From Niastella yeongjuensis (GTDB lineage: Bacteria; Bacteroidota; Bacteroidia; Chitinophagales; Chitinophagaceae), in NCBI RefSeq assembly GCF_900110245.1, contig NZ_FOCZ01000009.1:186001-250000 (forward strand): a DNA stretch of 64,000 nt, in the 5' to 3' direction. Below, piece by piece: positions 34,249 through 44,731 of the stretch; the first letter of the stretch is position 1; every line of letters starts with the position of its first letter. The position numbers and the translations under genes are program-made. Below the pieces are notes generated by a model that searched no databases, was not told the DNA's origin, and saw nothing but the letters and a program-made list of their open reading frames with translations.

Positions 34249-35778
34249 TCAGTACCCCGGATTTTGTCCCAGTCCGGGGCCATTGGTCAATTCAAGGGAG
34301 GATATGGGGAACAATAATGAATTATCAGACCAGGGTTGCTTGGTTGGGAGTACACTCAACACTTCACTTGCCTTTCCCGTTCTTTTCAAATCGAACCAGC
34401 GATGGCCCCACTCGGCAAACAGTTCAATCCGGCGTTCATGCGCAATGGCTTTCAACAGATCGGTTTGTGAAGATGCAGTGGTGTTTGGCAGGCCTGCCCG
34501 TTTGCGGATCACATTCAGATCAGCTGCGGCATCTGCTGTTTTATTCTGTTGCGCCCGGGCTTCCGCACGAATAAGGTATTGCTCGGCCAAACGCAATAAC
34601 ATATAATACTCAGTGATCGCAGTGCCCGTGGCCACCTGGGCAACATATTTTGTTGCAAAATAATAGGCCGCTCCATAATATGGACTAACGTTGGGTGTAG
34701 GCGTGCTATCGACCCATATTAATTTCCGTTGGTCATTGGGTTCAAAGTCGTTCACCACCAAAGGGTTTAAATAATAAGCGGGTATCAGAAAAGGCACATA
34801 GCTAACAAAAGTAGCGGAATCCAACAAACCCGCTTTATCAGCCGGGGGAAAACCAGAGATGCGGATGTCTGGCACAAAATTAAAGCCCTCCCAGGTAATG
34901 TTCCGGGGCATCGCCGCTGTATTGGCTTGTTGTAACTGCAAAATAGACTCTGTACTGTTTTTCAGGAACACTTTCGACAGATCACTCAACAAGCTGTACT
35001 GGCCATTACCAATCACTGCACCGGCTGCTTCTTCTGCCGCCGCCCAGTTCTGCTGATACAGGTATACTCTTGCCAGTAAAGCGGTGGCAGCCCATTTGTT
35101 CACCCTCACCCGCTCGCCCTTGGCAGTGGAATAATCACTCAGCAACAACTGCTGGGCATCTTTCAGGTCCAGCACCATTTGATCGTATACCTCCGCCTGC
35201 GACGTTCTTTTCATGGAAGCCGTTTGGGTAAAGTCGCTTGTTGTTACCAGTGGCACATCCCCAAATAAATTGGTCAGGTAGAAATACGAGAATGCCCGGA
35301 TGAATTTCGCTTCCCCGGTCAATACTTTTCGGGTGCTATCGAATAACTGGGTTGAAGTAGACTTTTCGATTGCTTCTATGGCGGAATTGGCGCCATAGAT
35401 CAATTTATAGGCCGGTTGCCAGAAAGCATTATACGCGATCGAATTATCCTTAAAAAGCTGATTGCTGAAAAACTGGTATTCTTCCGGCGCGGTAGTTCCC
35501 GAAAAATTGATGAGTTCATCGGCCGACAAACCCGCGTAAATAGTGGTGGAACCATTGCTGAACAGCATAGAACCGCTGTTGGTCATCATTTGGGAATATA
35601 AGCCGGCAACAGCTGCATTGGCCAGGGAATTGGTGCTGAAGGTTTTGGTGGTGGTAAGGGAAGTGAGTGGTTCACCCACATCTACCAGTTTTTTACAACT
35701 GCAAACAAGGGTTGTTATACAGGCAAAACAGGTGATGGCCAGCAGGTGCTTTCCTTTACGTATATAGTTGATGAACAT
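34249..35778 (-). CDS. SusD/RagB-family outer-membrane lipoprotein
   Basis: A 509-aa nutrient-binding lipoprotein with a lipobox at LVCSC (lipid Cys about 28). It shows SusD features: TPR-like helical repeats, the segment AEQYLIRAEARAQQNKTADA and the C-terminal LNVIRKRAGLPN...ELFAEWGHRWFDLKRTGKA motif. SusD lids capture glycans or peptides and hand them to the SusC porin. The gene is 25 bp downstream of susC in the same transcript. Substrate cannot be read from sequence. The FecR gene upstream indicates ECF-sigma control of the locus. Confidence 0.95.
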   Translation of the reverse strand: MFINYIRKGKHLLAITCFACITTLVCSCKKLVDVGEPLTSLTTTKTFSTNSLANAAVAGLYSQMMTNSGSMLFSNGSTTIYAGLSADELINFSGTTAPEEYQFFSNQLFKDNSIAYNAFWQPAYKLIYGANSAIEAIEKSTSTQLFDSTRKVLTGEAKFIRAFSYFYLTNLFGDVPLVTTSDFTQTASMKRTSQAEVYDQMVLDLKDAQQLLLSDYSTAKGERVRVNKWAATALLARVYLYQQNWAAAEEAAGAVIGNGQYSLLSDLSKVFLKNSTESILQLQQANTAAMPRNITWEGFNFVPDIRISGFPPADKAGLLDSATFVSYVPFLIPAYYLNPLVVNDFEPNDQRKLIWVDSTPTPNVSPYYGAAYYFATKYVAQVATGTAITEYYMLLRLAEQYLIRAEARAQQNKTADAAADLNVIRKRAGLPNTTASSQTDLLKAIAHERRIELFAEWGHRWFDLKRTGKASEVLSVLPTKQPWSDNSLLFPISSLELTNGPGLGQNPGY

Positions 35779-35803
35779 GATGTGTTGGTTTGAGTGATAA
35801 AAA

Positions 35804-38800
35804 TTATAATGAACAGCTGATGCCGGCTGTGATGGTGCGGGTAGGCGGCATAGCGCTAAAATTGGTCACCTCCGGATCGCCGCCTCTGTATTTTGTTATC
35901 ACAAAAATGTTCTGCGCATTGATGTTTACAGCCAGGTTATTGAGCCGCGCCTTACGGGCTATTTTATCAGACAGGTTATACGACAAACCAACCGTACGCA
36001 GCCTGATGAAGCTGGCATCTGTCATACCGCCACTGGAAGTACCAAAATTGGTTACGGTACTTGCAGTAGTCAGTCTGGGCGCCTCGCTGATGTCGCCCGG
36101 ATTTTGCCAGCGGTGGTTGTATTCCCACAGCGAGGAATTGGCCGTACCGCCGTAAATGCCGCGCAGGGAATTGAGGCCCATTCCTTTTTTGTAAGAGAAG
36201 TAAGTACTCAGCTGCCAGTTCTTGTAACGGAACTGGTGTCCCATTCCACCCATATAAGCAGGCGACAGGCTGATGCCAACATAAAAGTCATTGTCATGGG
36301 AGCCTGGTTGTACCTGGGTATTGGCTATTATTTTTCCATCGTGGTTATGGTCTTCAAACGCATAGTTACCCGTTTGCGGATCCACCCCCAGATAGTTCAG
36401 CACATACAAGGTATTCAAAGATTCCCCTATTTTATATTTGGAATAAAAGGGCGATTGATCAAACAGCGGATACGACAGCAGCTTGTTTTTATTGAAGCTG
36501 ATGTTGAAACTGGCATTCCAGCTAAATTCTTTTTTATTGATAATGCTCCCATTTAACGTAAACTCCCAGCCGCTGTTTTCCACATTGGCCGGTGAATTGG
36601 CGGTCACGGTTCCGAAGCCTGTGAACGTGGGCGTAGGAAACGATACCAGCTGGTTGTCGCACCGGTTGTTATAATATACCACCTGCAAATTGATACGGTC
36701 GTTTATGAAACCAAGGTCGAGCCCTGCTTCCGCCTTTTTGTTCGACTGCCAGTGAAAATTACTGTTCGATTGTATTTGCGGCGTTAACGGAGCCACGCCG
36801 TTATAGGGGGTAAGTATCGGTGACAGGTTGCCCCATTGTGATAAATACTGGTAATCGCCTACTGCATCGCTACCGGTCAACCCATAACTGCCGCGCAGCT
36901 TAATAAAACTGATAAGGCCGGGCAGGTTCTTTCTGATAAAGGTTTCATCACTGAGGATCCAGGCCACCCCTACCGATCCGAAATTACCGAATTGTTTACC
37001 CGCGCCAAAGCGGCTGCTTCCGTCGCGGCGGCCATTCAGGTTAAGGATGTATTTATTGTCATAATTATAGGTGATGCGGCCAAACGCACCGGCATATTTA
37101 TACTTGCCGTACTGCTCGGTGCTGGTTACCGTAAGGGCATTGGAAATGGTGTACAGCAAGGCGTCATTGGCATACCCCTGTCCGCCTACACTTAAACTTT
37201 TGGTAGCATTGTTCTGAATAGTACCGCCTATCAGCACATTCCACCGGCCTATACCGGTACTCAGGTTGTATTCCAACTGCGGTTCTACTACCCAGTTATT
37301 AGCTTTGTTGATGCCCATGCTGGTAGAAGCGATCCTGTTTGTAGCCGTAGGGTCCTGGGCAGCAAACGGCCGGTAGGAATTACTGGTATTGTCTGAACTG
37401 TTATAACCCAGGGAAACACGGCCTGTAAGACTTGTCAGGATATTATACCTCAATTCAAGACTGGTGTTCAGTAAACTGGCGTTTGTAGTATAAGGTTGCA
37501 ATAAACCGGCAAATGGAAAGGAAAGGCCCACCGCCTTCCAACCTATAAAATTCAGGTTTCCCTGATCGTCGTACACCGGTGGGGCCAGCGGCGGTACCGT
37601 ACCAATACCGCTTATATTAATGAGATTGGCAGCAGTATAGTTATAATTGGCCCCTAACGACAGATTGAAGCGATTGTCGAAACTGTGGGTATTTAAATTC
37701 ACTGCAAAAGAAGTTTTAGAAGAGGCGCCACTGGTGGTGGTGATGTCTTTCGACTTGTTGTACCCTGCGCCGATGCGAAAATTAACCTGACTGGTACCGC
37801 CGGAATAATCAGCCTGGGCATTGGTCCACTGTCCCTTTTTGCCCCAATAGTATTCCTGCCAGTCAACATTCCTGGTCGTATCGGCCAGGAACAGGTCCGG
37901 GGCATAACCGGTACCCGGGGCAGCCGTAGGCGTTATGCCATCATTTTTAAACGCTTCGCGCCGCATGGCCAGGTATTGGCTGGTATTGAGCATTTCCCAT
38001 TTGCGGGTAATAAAGTTCACTCCCTGTGAAAAGTTAACGCCAAACCTGTTTTTTCCGGGTTTACCCTTTTTTGTAGTGATCAAAATAACGCCATTGGCGC
38101 CGCGACTGCCATAAATAGCGGTAGCGTCGGCATCTTTCAATACTTCAATCGATTCAATATCAGACGTGTTCACATTGAAGAGCGGGCTCAGGCCGCCGGT
38201 AAACAATGTTTTTGACTGGTCCATGCCATACGAAACACTATTACCGTTTGTGGAGATCTTATTTGTACCCCCCACATCCATGATTGTCAGGGGCACGCCG
38301 TCGATAATGTATAAAGGATCGGAGGTGAAGCTGGGGTTCACTACGTTGCGGCCCCTGATCTCCACTTTAACAGGCCCTAACTCGTAACCGCTTTGAGGAG
38401 TTATTTCCAAACCGGCTACCCGGCCCTGCAAAGCCAGCAGCGGGTTCATGGTGCGTTGTTGTTCGATATCTTTAGCCGTTACCACGCCAATATTGGAGGT
38501 GGTAAGCCGGCGGCTGGTGGTGCCATACGCCTGTACTACTACTTTATCCAGTTCATTATCCGTGACCTCCAGCACCACAAACAACGGTTGTTTTTTGGGC
38601 GATACCATTTGCGTTTTGTAACCGGCATAACTGATCAGCAACACATCGCCCTCATTCAATCCTTTTAATTTAAACGCTCCTTTAAGATCAGTAATAGTTG
38701 ACTTTTTTGTATTGGAGGTCATAACCGAAGCATTCACCAGCGGCTCCCCCTGCCTGTTCACCACCCGGCCCTGTACACTCATGGTATCAGCCATTGTGCT

Positions 38801-39181
38801 GTTTGTTACAGGCGGTACTGCAGGCGTGGTACGTTTAACGGTATTTATTACAACCACCTTGTCAATAACGGAGTAAGAATAGGGTAATCCGGAAAAAACT
38901 TTTTGCAGTACCGAAGTGACCAGTTCATTTTTTACCTGCAGGCTTATCAAATGTTTTTTTTCATCCGGGTCCTTTGCATATACAAAATAATACCCGGTTT
39001 GTTTTTCAATTTCCCTGCACACTTTCTCCAACGGCATATCGTGTACCGATAACGTTACTGTTTGCGAGTACAGGAAAGCGCCTGCCTGTAACAGCTGGTT
39101 GAAAAATAAGAAAGCTGTCAGCGCCGTGATCAATAGCAGTTTACGGCAACTGCGTGCAGCAGTTGTAATGTTGCGAATCAT
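35804..39181 (-). CDS. SusC/RagA-family TonB-dependent transporter with STN domain
   Basis: This 1125-aa outer-membrane transporter has, after an N-terminal signal (about 10-40), an STN domain (about 43-112, DMPLEKVCREIEKQTGYYF). A carboxypeptidase-regulatory-like domain follows (about 134-205, VQGRVVNRQGEPLVNASV), then the SusC signature with a plug (DPLYIIDGVP, SIEVLKDADATAIYGSRGANGVILITTKKG) and a C-terminal 22-strand barrel. The STN domain marks a transducer subtype that signals through an anti-sigma factor when substrate binds. The fecR gene directly upstream fits this. It is followed by its SusD partner. Confidence 0.96.
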   Translation of the reverse strand: MIRNITTAARSCRKLLLITALTAFLFFNQLLQAGAFLYSQTVTLSVHDMPLEKVCREIEKQTGYYFVYAKDPDEKKHLISLQVKNELVTSVLQKVFSGLPYSYSVIDKVVVINTVKRTTPAVPPVTNSTMADTMSVQGRVVNRQGEPLVNASVMTSNTKKSTITDLKGAFKLKGLNEGDVLLISYAGYKTQMVSPKKQPLFVVLEVTDNELDKVVVQAYGTTSRRLTTSNIGVVTAKDIEQQRTMNPLLALQGRVAGLEITPQSGYELGPVKVEIRGRNVVNPSFTSDPLYIIDGVPLTIMDVGGTNKISTNGNSVSYGMDQSKTLFTGGLSPLFNVNTSDIESIEVLKDADATAIYGSRGANGVILITTKKGKPGKNRFGVNFSQGVNFITRKWEMLNTSQYLAMRREAFKNDGITPTAAPGTGYAPDLFLADTTRNVDWQEYYWGKKGQWTNAQADYSGGTSQVNFRIGAGYNKSKDITTTSGASSKTSFAVNLNTHSFDNRFNLSLGANYNYTAANLINISGIGTVPPLAPPVYDDQGNLNFIGWKAVGLSFPFAGLLQPYTTNASLLNTSLELRYNILTSLTGRVSLGYNSSDNTSNSYRPFAAQDPTATNRIASTSMGINKANNWVVEPQLEYNLSTGIGRWNVLIGGTIQNNATKSLSVGGQGYANDALLYTISNALTVTSTEQYGKYKYAGAFGRITYNYDNKYILNLNGRRDGSSRFGAGKQFGNFGSVGVAWILSDETFIRKNLPGLISFIKLRGSYGLTGSDAVGDYQYLSQWGNLSPILTPYNGVAPLTPQIQSNSNFHWQSNKKAEAGLDLGFINDRINLQVVYYNNRCDNQLVSFPTPTFTGFGTVTANSPANVENSGWEFTLNGSIINKKEFSWNASFNISFNKNKLLSYPLFDQSPFYSKYKIGESLNTLYVLNYLGVDPQTGNYAFEDHNHDGKIIANTQVQPGSHDNDFYVGISLSPAYMGGMGHQFRYKNWQLSTYFSYKKGMGLNSLRGIYGGTANSSLWEYNHRWQNPGDISEAPRLTTASTVTNFGTSSGGMTDASFIRLRTVGLSYNLSDKIARKARLNNLAVNINAQNIFVITKYRGGDPEVTNFSAMPPTRTITAGISCSL

Positions 39182-39249
39182 ACAGTGCTCGTTTAGTCTT
39201 GGTTGTATTATAAATGTTGCGGTCTAGCGAATACAGATAAGGTTTTTTT

Positions 39250-40518
39250 CTATGGGGCTACTGTGATCTTTTTTCCATCGATCACAAAATGCACCCACCC
39301 GGTTGACTCCAGTATTTTCAGCACGGTTGATACCGGTACCTGGCGGGGAATTGTTCCGATAAATTGTTTTTCTATTTTTCCATCATACACAATTTCCACA
39401 TCATACCAGCGGGCTACCTGCCGCATAATGGATTCTATGGAGGCGTCCTGGAAGCGGAACAGGCCATCTTTCCAGGCTATGACCTCTTCTGTCTGAACCG
39501 GGATAGGCTGAGAGATCCGGGATGTTTGGGACAGAGATGATTGTTCGCCGGGTTTAAGGATGGCGGACCCGTCATTTTTAAACGATGACAATTTTACTTT
39601 TCCTTCCAGTAATGTTGTCTTCATGGCGTCTTCGTCATCGTAGGCATTGATGTTAAAATGCGTGCCTAATACTTCTACAGCCCCCTCCCGGCCTCCTCCA
39701 TTGGGGGAGGAGAAAATAACTTTAAAGGGTTTTTGCTCATCCTTAGCTACTTCAAAATAAGCTTCGCCGGTAAGTTCTACCAGGCGTTCATTCCCCATAA
39801 AGGATGCCGGGAACCGCAGGGATGACTGGGCATTCAGCCATACTTTACTGCCATCTGGCAATTGCAACTGGTACTGGCCACCCCTTGGCGTTCGTAATGT
39901 ATTCCAGGCAATAGCAGTAGTATTGCTATGTTGATTGGAATTATACAGCACGATCCCATCCTGTTTATTTACTGCCGTATTGCCCTGGCTGGCTATTTTT
40001 CCATTTTGACTGGTATCTAAAACAATGTTGCGGCCATCGGCGAGTTGCAGAACGGCCTTATCATTACCAGGCTGCACATCATTATGATACCGTTGCTCCA
40101 CAGGTAAAGCAGCCACGCTGGTATTGGGCTTCGACCGGTTGAAGACAAATACCGCGGTGGTTACGATGGCTCCGGTAACAATGGCTGCAGCTGCATATTT
40201 TAAAAGAACTTTTTTACCAAAATGTCCCTTACGAACCGGCACTACCGGAATCACCTGTACAGGTACCGGATGTATGGTATTGAGCACATCGGCCAACGCC
40301 CTTTCTTCATCGATCCCATACATATATTGTAATACCTTTTCAATTTCATCAAGATCGGTTGCGGTATCAAAAAAACGAATGTCGGCTTCGGGCCGTTGGC
40401 TTAGCCAGTCATTAAGAGCAGCCTGCTCTTCTGCGTTCAACTCCTCTTTGGTTTTCTTCAGCAACAGGCTGCTTATATGCTCAATTGTTTGTATTATCTG
40501 CTGGTCGCTTGGTGACAT
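39250..40518 (-). CDS. FecR-family anti-sigma factor
   Basis: A 422-aa inner-membrane regulator. The N-terminal cytoplasmic part (1-100) ends at one transmembrane helix (about 106-128, KYAAAAIVTGAIVTTAVFVF). The periplasmic FecR domain (about 180-300) includes NTLRTPRGGQYQLQLPDGSKVWLNAQSSLRFP and VLGTHFNINAYDDEDAMKTTLLEG. A C-terminal DUF4974/STN-like region (about 345-415) follows. Such proteins hold an ECF sigma factor inactive until the STN domain of the adjacent SusC signals. The nearest ECF sigma gene is at 45.6 kb on the opposite strand, not adjacent, so the cognate pair is uncertain. Confidence 0.95.
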   Translation of the reverse strand: MSPSDQQIIQTIEHISSLLLKKTKEELNAEEQAALNDWLSQRPEADIRFFDTATDLDEIEKVLQYMYGIDEERALADVLNTIHPVPVQVIPVVPVRKGHFGKKVLLKYAAAAIVTGAIVTTAVFVFNRSKPNTSVAALPVEQRYHNDVQPGNDKAVLQLADGRNIVLDTSQNGKIASQGNTAVNKQDGIVLYNSNQHSNTTAIAWNTLRTPRGGQYQLQLPDGSKVWLNAQSSLRFPASFMGNERLVELTGEAYFEVAKDEQKPFKVIFSSPNGGGREGAVEVLGTHFNINAYDDEDAMKTTLLEGKVKLSSFKNDGSAILKPGEQSSLSQTSRISQPIPVQTEEVIAWKDGLFRFQDASIESIMRQVARWYDVEIVYDGKIEKQFIGTIPRQVPVSTVLKILESTGWVHFVIDGKKITVAP

Positions 40519-40589
40519 GGTTAATGGTTAGTTTTCTTTTCTGGTTTATATACTTTCAAAAACTAAAACACGCGAACGAAAAAAAAGAA

Positions 40590-41393
40590 CTACTCCGTTT
40601 TATAAATAATGGAAGATTTCTGATTAATGGCAAGGGCCTGTTGTCCGGAAGCTGCTTTCTCAAATGTTTCTTCGTAGCGAATGTGATTGGTTTTCATGAT
40701 GCGGTCCCAGATGTTGAAATACAGTCCGTAATTGCATTTGCTGTAATGGTGGTGCATATTGTGATGCGTAGAGGTATTGTGCCAATTCAACCATTTATTC
40801 TTCAACATACCTGCCGGAAACAATTCATATCCTAAATGACCCAACACATTCATTATGATCATATACAGGCCAAACAGGGAAAAGGCCAGCGGATGAATGG
40901 GCATAGTAAAGGCCGCCAATGGAACAATGCCTGCCTCTACCAGTGATTCAACAGGATGAAAAGAAAAGGCCGCCCAGGGGGTAGGGTTATGGCTTTTGTG
41001 ATGAATATGATGCACATACCGGAATATTTTCTTCCAGTGCATTAACCGGTGCGACCAGTAAAAATAAGTGTCGTGCATAACAATGCACGACACCACACTA
41101 ATGAAAAAATAACCCATCGAATGATCATGAATATTTGTATAAACCTTTGTATACTTTTTAACCGGATCTGTGTAAACAAGATGTACGACCACCGCAAAGA
41201 TCACCACGGCTGTAAGCGAATACAGGAATTCCTGACGAACAATTGCCGGTTTGGGAAAGTGGGGCTGAATTTTCCGATGGTACCATTTTGTCCGCTGCCA
41301 ATAATAAAAGAGGCCATAGGCAATGCCGGCAATAACCAGGTACCTTAATAAAATGCTGGCAACGATATACGCAAAAGGAATATGGTCGAACAT
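40590..41393 (-). CDS. Sterol desaturase / fatty-acid hydroxylase family membrane protein
   Basis: A 267-aa multi-spanning membrane enzyme of the di-iron histidine-box superfamily. The boxes are HDTYFYWSHR, HHIHHKSHN and HNTSTHHNMHHHY, with a further HPVES. Members hydroxylate or desaturate lipids using O2. The ATG at 41393 gives a start 11 bp after the stop of the upstream metalloprotease; an ATG further upstream would overlap that gene. The predicted substrate (sterol-like, ornithine lipid or fatty acid) cannot be told from the sequence. Confidence 0.92.
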   Translation of the reverse strand: MFDHIPFAYIVASILLRYLVIAGIAYGLFYYWQRTKWYHRKIQPHFPKPAIVRQEFLYSLTAVVIFAVVVHLVYTDPVKKYTKVYTNIHDHSMGYFFISVVSCIVMHDTYFYWSHRLMHWKKIFRYVHHIHHKSHNPTPWAAFSFHPVESLVEAGIVPLAAFTMPIHPLAFSLFGLYMIIMNVLGHLGYELFPAGMLKNKWLNWHNTSTHHNMHHHYSKCNYGLYFNIWDRIMKTNHIRYEETFEKAASGQQALAINQKSSIIYKTE

Positions 41394-41404
41394 AACAATA
41401 GGTT

Positions 41405-43957
41405 TTATAATCCTGGTGTACGGGACGATAGCATCCACTTTTTGATCCTTTCATACAGATCCTGCAAATGATATCTGCTGGCGTTGTCTTTGGCGGTTGG
41501 CAATGCATTTCCAATCTCCGAGTACAATTGGGTCATATCGGCGCGGATAGTACTGAACGCATCGTTTTCCGTTACTTCAGACGAGCCTGATACCAGTATT
41601 TCCAACAGGGCGCCTACATACGTTTTCTGTAAGGTGCGGCGGTATGGGTCTGATACGGAAACAGCCGGGCTTTTCAATTCTTTCCAAATCCCTTTATGAA
41701 TAAGGTCGAGGTAATCTTCTACAGGTAAAGATTTGTCTGAACCAAAACGGCGTGAGTTTGCCAGCAGCTTGCCGAAGGTTTCCATATCGAGCAATGAATT
41801 CAGCAAACGCACCTGCGTGTCTTCTACAAAATCTACAGGCCCGGGTATAGTTGTTTTGTTGATCACTTCTTTATTCAGAAGCCAGTAAGGAGTAGTGAAC
41901 AACTGTTCGTTAAAAAAGGCAATTGCTTCTTCTTGTTTGGTGCGTGGAACCGGGGCAAACACATCGCCTTTGGTGTCCTCACTTTTTACAGTCAGCAAAA
42001 CGCCATCCACATAATTTTGAACATGGGCTATATACCTGAAATACTGATCTTTTACCGAAGCATAGATGCCGGTAAGTCCTTCATACAGGCCACCTTGTTC
42101 ATAGGTCCATAAAGGCAGGGAAGGCACTATACGTTGCAGGTTTTTAATACCATAGAGGCTGGCCTTTACTGCATTATCACCCAGATCTTCAGTTTGACAG
42201 CGTGGGTCAACGCCTCTTTTTGATTCACCGTCGCCAAACCACAACAGGTGATTGTGTGCAAGGCTGTCGGTAATCCTTTTGTTCATTAGTTTCCGATCGT
42301 CCTCCGCATTGGCGGCACCTGAATTTTTATAGCCCCATTCAATGGCCCAACGATCGTACTCGCCAATACGCGGGTACAGGTCTTCCCGCTCCAGTTTATC
42401 TTCAGGCTGTGCTACATAATTAAAGCGGGCATAGTCCATGATACTGGCGGTATGACCGTGTTTTTGCAACCAGGTTTTGCTGCGCAGGCTATCAACGGGT
42501 GTTTGGCTGCTGCTGCCAAAATTGTGACGCAGCCCCAGCGTATGGCCCACTTCATGACTGCTTACAAAACGTACCAGCTGGCCCATGGTTTCGTCATCGA
42601 GTTTAGCGGTGCGGGCTTTAGGATCTACTGCGGCCGTTTGAACCAGGTACCACTTCTGCAACAACTGCATCACATTGTGATACCAGCCGATGCGGCTTTG
42701 AATGATCTCACCACTGCGGGGATCATGCACCTGCGGCCCATAGGCATTCATTACCTCTGAAGGGAAATACTGGATCATGGAATAGCGCGCATCTTCCATA
42801 CTCATGGTAGTGTCGTTTTCGGGCCATTCCTTCCCGATGATAGCATTTTTAAAACCAGCCTGCTCAAAGGCGCGTTGCCAGTCGTTCACCCCCATGATCA
42901 GGTATTTACGCCATTGTTTGGGTGTAGCGGGATCTATATAAAATACAATGGGTTTGGCTGGGTCTACCAGTTCTCCCCTTTTCCATTTCTCACGGTCTTC
43001 CTCTTTTGGTTCCAGGCGCCAGCGAACAATGAACTGGGTTGCCTTTACTTTTTGCTGATCATCTGCATAAGGATAATAATAATCAGCAAAGTAACCTACA
43101 CGCGGATCAAAGAACCGCCGTTGCATAGGCGTTTTGGGCAATATTATAAACGAAGTATGCGTAAACAGCGTAACCGGTCCGGCAGGACCACCAGTACTTA
43201 TCCCGCCAGGGCTTGGCACAGCAGCCCGGGCCGTTGCATTCTTGCTGATACATAGTTCTACGTTCATTGGGTACGTACGGATGTATTCAATATTCATGTC
43301 TTTCAGGAGATTTATATCTACCTGTTTAGACAGCTGGCTTTTCTCCAGTGAGTTAACAAAATTCCTGTCCTTTAAGAATTTATCGGCTTCAATAACATAA
43401 CTGGCGGAGTCTTTACCATAAGCCCTGATAGGGAAGGTATATACTACCGGATTCAGGTTCGATTTAACTACAGCTTTATAAATCTCATTGGTAGAATCGG
43501 CTTCACTGATCACCAGGTCGTAGCGGATATTAATTGTCTCGTTTGGACCTTTTTCAAAAATGATGGTCTTTTCATCCAATTCTTCACCTGCATATGTGCC
43601 ATAACCACCCGGTCCTTTTTCGATGCGATTGATCACCATGATATCCCTGTTAAGCAGGGAATCGGGGATCTCGAAATATAGGGAGTCCTTTGACTGGTGG
43701 ACCGTAAACAATCCTTTTTGTGAAGTAAAATCTTTGGATATAATGGACGCATATGGTTTTACGCGTTGTTTGAAAGAACGCAGGATGCTGTCGCGTTTAG
43801 CGGCCTCCTGGGCTGCATTAGCCGGACTGGCATTGGCAGCAACCGCCGCATGCTTTTTACCTTTTCCGGTATTAGCGGTATTGGATGGTGGTGGGTATTT
43901 ATATATGGTACAGGATGCTACAAAAACAATTATCCCAAAAACAATAAATGATCGCAT
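41405..43957 (-). CDS. Zinc-dependent metalloprotease lipoprotein (DUF5117/DUF4953 type)
   Basis: This 850-aa lipoprotein (signal ending FVASC, lipid Cys 16) has a DUF5118/DUF5117-type N-terminal region and an extended zinc motif HEVGHTLGLRHNFG at about residues 465-478, a metzincin-like HExxHxxGxxH. A C-terminal region follows (DUF4953-like, YVAQPEDKLEREDLYPRIGEYD and onward). Members are anchored outside the cytoplasmic membrane and presumed to degrade extracellular proteins. It starts the short operon that also carries the desaturase-like enzyme. A 22-bp gap separates it from the small lipoprotein gene upstream. Confidence 0.93.
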   Translation of the reverse strand: MRSFIVFGIIVFVASCTIYKYPPPSNTANTGKGKKHAAVAANASPANAAQEAAKRDSILRSFKQRVKPYASIISKDFTSQKGLFTVHQSKDSLYFEIPDSLLNRDIMVINRIEKGPGGYGTYAGEELDEKTIIFEKGPNETINIRYDLVISEADSTNEIYKAVVKSNLNPVVYTFPIRAYGKDSASYVIEADKFLKDRNFVNSLEKSQLSKQVDINLLKDMNIEYIRTYPMNVELCISKNATARAAVPSPGGISTGGPAGPVTLFTHTSFIILPKTPMQRRFFDPRVGYFADYYYPYADDQQKVKATQFIVRWRLEPKEEDREKWKRGELVDPAKPIVFYIDPATPKQWRKYLIMGVNDWQRAFEQAGFKNAIIGKEWPENDTTMSMEDARYSMIQYFPSEVMNAYGPQVHDPRSGEIIQSRIGWYHNVMQLLQKWYLVQTAAVDPKARTAKLDDETMGQLVRFVSSHEVGHTLGLRHNFGSSSQTPVDSLRSKTWLQKHGHTASIMDYARFNYVAQPEDKLEREDLYPRIGEYDRWAIEWGYKNSGAANAEDDRKLMNKRITDSLAHNHLLWFGDGESKRGVDPRCQTEDLGDNAVKASLYGIKNLQRIVPSLPLWTYEQGGLYEGLTGIYASVKDQYFRYIAHVQNYVDGVLLTVKSEDTKGDVFAPVPRTKQEEAIAFFNEQLFTTPYWLLNKEVINKTTIPGPVDFVEDTQVRLLNSLLDMETFGKLLANSRRFGSDKSLPVEDYLDLIHKGIWKELKSPAVSVSDPYRRTLQKTYVGALLEILVSGSSEVTENDAFSTIRADMTQLYSEIGNALPTAKDNASRYHLQDLYERIKKWMLSSRTPGL

Positions 43958-43979
43958 AAATATTTTCCGTATTTCGATA

Positions 43980-44561
43980 TTAATAATTTGAAAAACAATC
44001 GGACCGCACGCCGTTTTTGTCGGTATGGGTGGCGTTGGTCAGCTTGCAGTGGATTGACGGAACGGATTGCAGCACCGTCATAAAAGTATTGGCGCGGCTG
44101 GCCGATGCCTGGTCATACAAAAAAATGAGGGGGATAGAATAGCCCGCATTTTCCAGCAAATACTCACTACGCTGGGTGTTGGTGGAGGCCGGTTGCCGCA
44201 GATCTATGAGGATACCGGTGCCCTGTTGTTGCGCCCATTGTTCCAGTAATGCGGGCGCCATTGCTTTATAACTGTTTGCCAGCGACAGGGCGAGCGAATC
44301 GAAATTATCATCTGCAAAATTCACTGCTAAAAAGGTGGCAGCTTTTCCTTCCTGTAGAAGGTCCACATAGTCGGTCCTGACCGGAAAATTAAAAACTTGC
44401 TGCTGGGTAGTATACGGGATCTCCCACTGGGAGTTAAGGTTGTTCAATCCAGGCATTTTCTTTCTTTGCGGTTTGGGTGCGCCGCCGGAGCACGCATATA
44501 ACAGAAGCATGGGGCCAACCAGTAAAACACCCCGTCGAAACAATCTGAGCTGTTGTAGCAT
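43980..44561 (-). CDS. Lipoprotein of unknown function
   Basis: A 193-aa protein starting MLQQLRLFRRG with a lipobox at LLYAC (Cys about 24). The mature part begins with a polar basic stretch (PKPQRKKMPG). A domain follows that contains FLAVNFADDNFDSLALSL, GTGILIDLRQP and IPLIFLYDQASASRANTFM, and the protein ends with CKLTNATH and DCFSNY. Two Cys near the end could pair. No family is recognised; the alternating strand/helix order is loosely thioredoxin-like, but without a CxxC. An ATG 39 bp upstream is possible but would shift the signal sequence. Confidence 0.6.
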   Translation of the reverse strand: MLQQLRLFRRGVLLVGPMLLLYACSGGAPKPQRKKMPGLNNLNSQWEIPYTTQQQVFNFPVRTDYVDLLQEGKAATFLAVNFADDNFDSLALSLANSYKAMAPALLEQWAQQQGTGILIDLRQPASTNTQRSEYLLENAGYSIPLIFLYDQASASRANTFMTVLQSVPSIHCKLTNATHTDKNGVRSDCFSNY

Positions 44562-44731
44562 AAATAATGTGGCAGTTAGTGAGCCACATAAACACTTCAA
44601 TTAAAAGAAAGAACTATCCGGATATTATATTTTTTTTAAAAAATACCCTACCCCACTAGTTCTTTTTTCCCGCCCGGGTGTTTATGTCGCAGGCGCGCGC
44701 CTAACCATTTACTAACTTTTATTTCCTGCTT